From: Acidimicrobiales bacterium
GTDB lineage: Bacteria; Actinomycetota; Acidimicrobiia; Acidimicrobiales; Palsa-688
DNA: 7,297 bases
NCBI GenBank assembly: GCA_030039575.1
Contig: JASHVH010000074.1
Span: forward strand, 1-7,297
Direction of reading: 5' to 3'
Positions within the stretch are counted from its first letter, which is position 1. Each line of letters starts with the position of its first letter. Positions 6,172 through 7,297 of this stretch are shown here, in pieces. A model generated the notes under the pieces. It worked only from the letters and a program-made list of their open reading frames with translations, did no database searches and was not told the origin of the DNA. A program made the translations under genes and the position numbers.

Positions 6172-7297
6172 GTGGGTTCATCGGGAGGGCGAAGGCTCCT
6201 CTCCGCCCCAGGGCGGACGTGGCTGCGAGAACTGGGCCTGGCCCTCGTGACTGCCGGTTTCGTCGTGCTGCTTTTCGTGGCTTACGAACTCGTGGGTACC
6301 AACCTCAGCGAGGAGAACAGCCAGGCCAAGTTGGCTCGCGAGTTCTCCAGCGCCTTGGCCGGGGCCCCACGTACGACCACCCCCAGCGAGAAAGCGACGG
6401 GCGCCGTGGCGGCCGGCACCAAGGTGACCGGCGGCACCGCCATTGTGCCCGGTGGCACCGCCAAGGCGTCCGGCGGCTCAGCCGGTGCAACCGGCACCGG
6501 GAAGACCGGAAAGGCCCAAGTGCCTCAACGGGCCCGGCTCGCCGGTCATAGCCAAAGCCGGCCGTCTGGCGTCCTTATCGGCGTCCGTCTCCCAGTCCCG
6601 CCCCCGGGTGGCGCCCTCGACCACCTCGTCATCCCCGCCATCGGGCTCAGTCGTTACGTGGTGCAGGGTGTGAACGAAACAGATTTGCAGATGGGGCCGG
6701 GGCATTACCCGGGCACACCCTTCCCTGGCCAAGCGGGCAATGTGGGCATCGCCGGCCACAGGACGACGTTCGGGGCGCCGTTCTTCCGCCTCAACGAGGT
6801 AGCGCAGGGCGATTTAGTGCTCCTGACGGACACCTTGGGCACCACCTGGGTCTACCGCGTGGAGCGGCAGTGGGTCGTCGCCCCTACCGACACGGCCGTC
6901 CTCGACCCGACCCGCAACGCCGTGCTGACGCTCACTACGTGCAACCCACGCTTCGAAGCCACTTCACGCCTGGTTGTCAGGGCGTCTCTGCTGGAGGGGA
7001 TCCCCAGGGGTGCAAAGGTGCCCACGGGGTCATCTGCGGTCACTGGGCCAAAGCCGACGAGCGCGAGCGGCTCTGCTACTGCACCCGAAGAACTGCCCGC
7101 CACCGCCACGGCTCAGCCAAGCAGCGGGGCGTCCGGCGAGGGTTCTCCGACAGTGGGAACGGGCTCGAGCGTGGCCGCCGAGAGCACTGGCGGCGGTGGA
7201 TGGACATGGCTGGCGACCATTGGTTTCGGGGCTCTGGCGCTCCTTGGGTGGGTGGCCACTCGCGTGTTCGCGGCACGCTTGCACCGTTTCAGCAAGT
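6172..7297 (+). CDS. Class E sortase with N- and C-terminal membrane segments (3' end beyond window)
   Basis: At least 375 residues, still open at the right edge. Sortases are extracytoplasmic cysteine transpeptidases that attach or join surface proteins; class E enzymes of high-GC actinobacteria usually act on LAxTG-type signals. Layout: basic N-terminus; membrane anchor at about 21-41 (LGLALVTAGFVVLLFVAYELV); Ala/Thr/Gly-rich linker at 44-140 with heptad repeats; sortase domain at about 145-275 with LVIPAIGL, GPGHYPGTPFPG, H196 in GIAGHRTTFGAPF, C257 in TLTTCNPRF and R266, so the catalytic triad is complete; Ser/Thr/Pro/Ala-rich linker at about 280-343; second membrane helix at about 344-364; then a basic ARLHRFSK. 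The TLTTCxP signature fits class E. Start GTG 6172 is set by the promoter and by the lack of a better-placed start. No likely substrate is in the window. Confidence 0.93.
   Translation, partial: MGSSGGRRLLSAPGRTWLRELGLALVTAGFVVLLFVAYELVGTNLSEENSQAKLAREFSSALAGAPRTTTPSEKATGAVAAGTKVTGGTAIVPGGTAKASGGSAGATGTGKTGKAQVPQRARLAGHSQSRPSGVLIGVRLPVPPPGGALDHLVIPAIGLSRYVVQGVNETDLQMGPGHYPGTPFPGQAGNVGIAGHRTTFGAPFFRLNEVAQGDLVLLTDTLGTTWVYRVERQWVVAPTDTAVLDPTRNAVLTLTTCNPRFEATSRLVVRASLLEGIPRGAKVPTGSSAVTGPKPTSASGSATAPEELPATATAQPSSGASGEGSPTVGTGSSVAAESTGGGGWTWLATIGFGALALLGWVATRVFAARLHRFSK
6424..6486 (+). repeat. Three degenerate 21-bp (heptapeptide) tandem repeats in the sortase linker
   Basis: Codons for VTGGTAI (6424-6444), VPGGTAK (6445-6465) and ASGGSAG (6466-6486) form three in-register heptads, with a partial ATGTGK after them. 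The DNA copies share GGYGGCACCGCC-like cores. They encode a flexible Gly/Thr linker between the membrane anchor and the catalytic domain, and copy number may vary between strains. Confidence 0.6.

Overview
The window is GC-rich throughout, uses GTG and TTG starts freely, and carries Actinomycetota marker families: a DUF2342 zincin-like protein, a RegX3/SenX3-type two-component pair and a class E sortase. I infer an actinobacterium, possibly of a deep-branching class such as Acidimicrobiia, but the class is a guess from protein style and not demonstrated.

Layout, left to right. At 1-104 (minus) is the N-terminus of an extended short-chain dehydrogenase/NAD-dependent epimerase that runs off the left edge. 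Divergent from it is a DUF2342 protein of the 'zinc-dependent metalloprotease/putative hydrolase' family (211-1416, plus). Its 3' end overlaps tail-to-tail with a major facilitator superfamily transporter (1355-2899, minus). Divergent from the transporter is an unrecognised Ala/Pro-rich, probably disordered protein with a basic C-terminus (2982-3602, plus). That gene in turn overlaps tail-to-tail with the response regulator.

The centre is a tight minus-strand operon, read right to left: a SixA-like histidine phosphatase (5806 to 5330), a SenX3-like histidine kinase (5333 to 4275) and a RegX3-like response regulator (4282 to 3566). Both junctions overlap (TTGA and GTGGGTGA), so translation is probably coupled. 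The order phosphatase-superfamily gene, senX3, regX3 parallels the mycobacterial gpm1-senX3-regX3 locus. Two differences stand out: the phosphatase is a short SixA-type enzyme and not a full phosphoglycerate mutase, and the kinase has no transmembrane segment.

Upstream of the operon is a non-coding stretch of about 365 bases. It contains three tandem copies of TTCCACA at an exact 11-bp period, the architecture expected for an OmpR/PhoB-family regulator, so autoregulation by the operon's own response regulator is a testable idea. At the far end of this stretch is a well-spaced sigma-70-type promoter (GTGACA, 17 bp, TACCCT) placed so that transcription would start at the GTG of a class E sortase gene, i.e. 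a leaderless mRNA. The sortase gene (6172 to the right edge, plus) is open to the window end. It has an N-terminal membrane anchor, a heptad-repeat linker, an intact His/Cys/Arg catalytic set, and an unusual second Ser/Thr-rich linker leading to a C-terminal transmembrane helix.

No RNA genes, insertion sequences, CRISPR arrays or convincing intrinsic terminators were seen.
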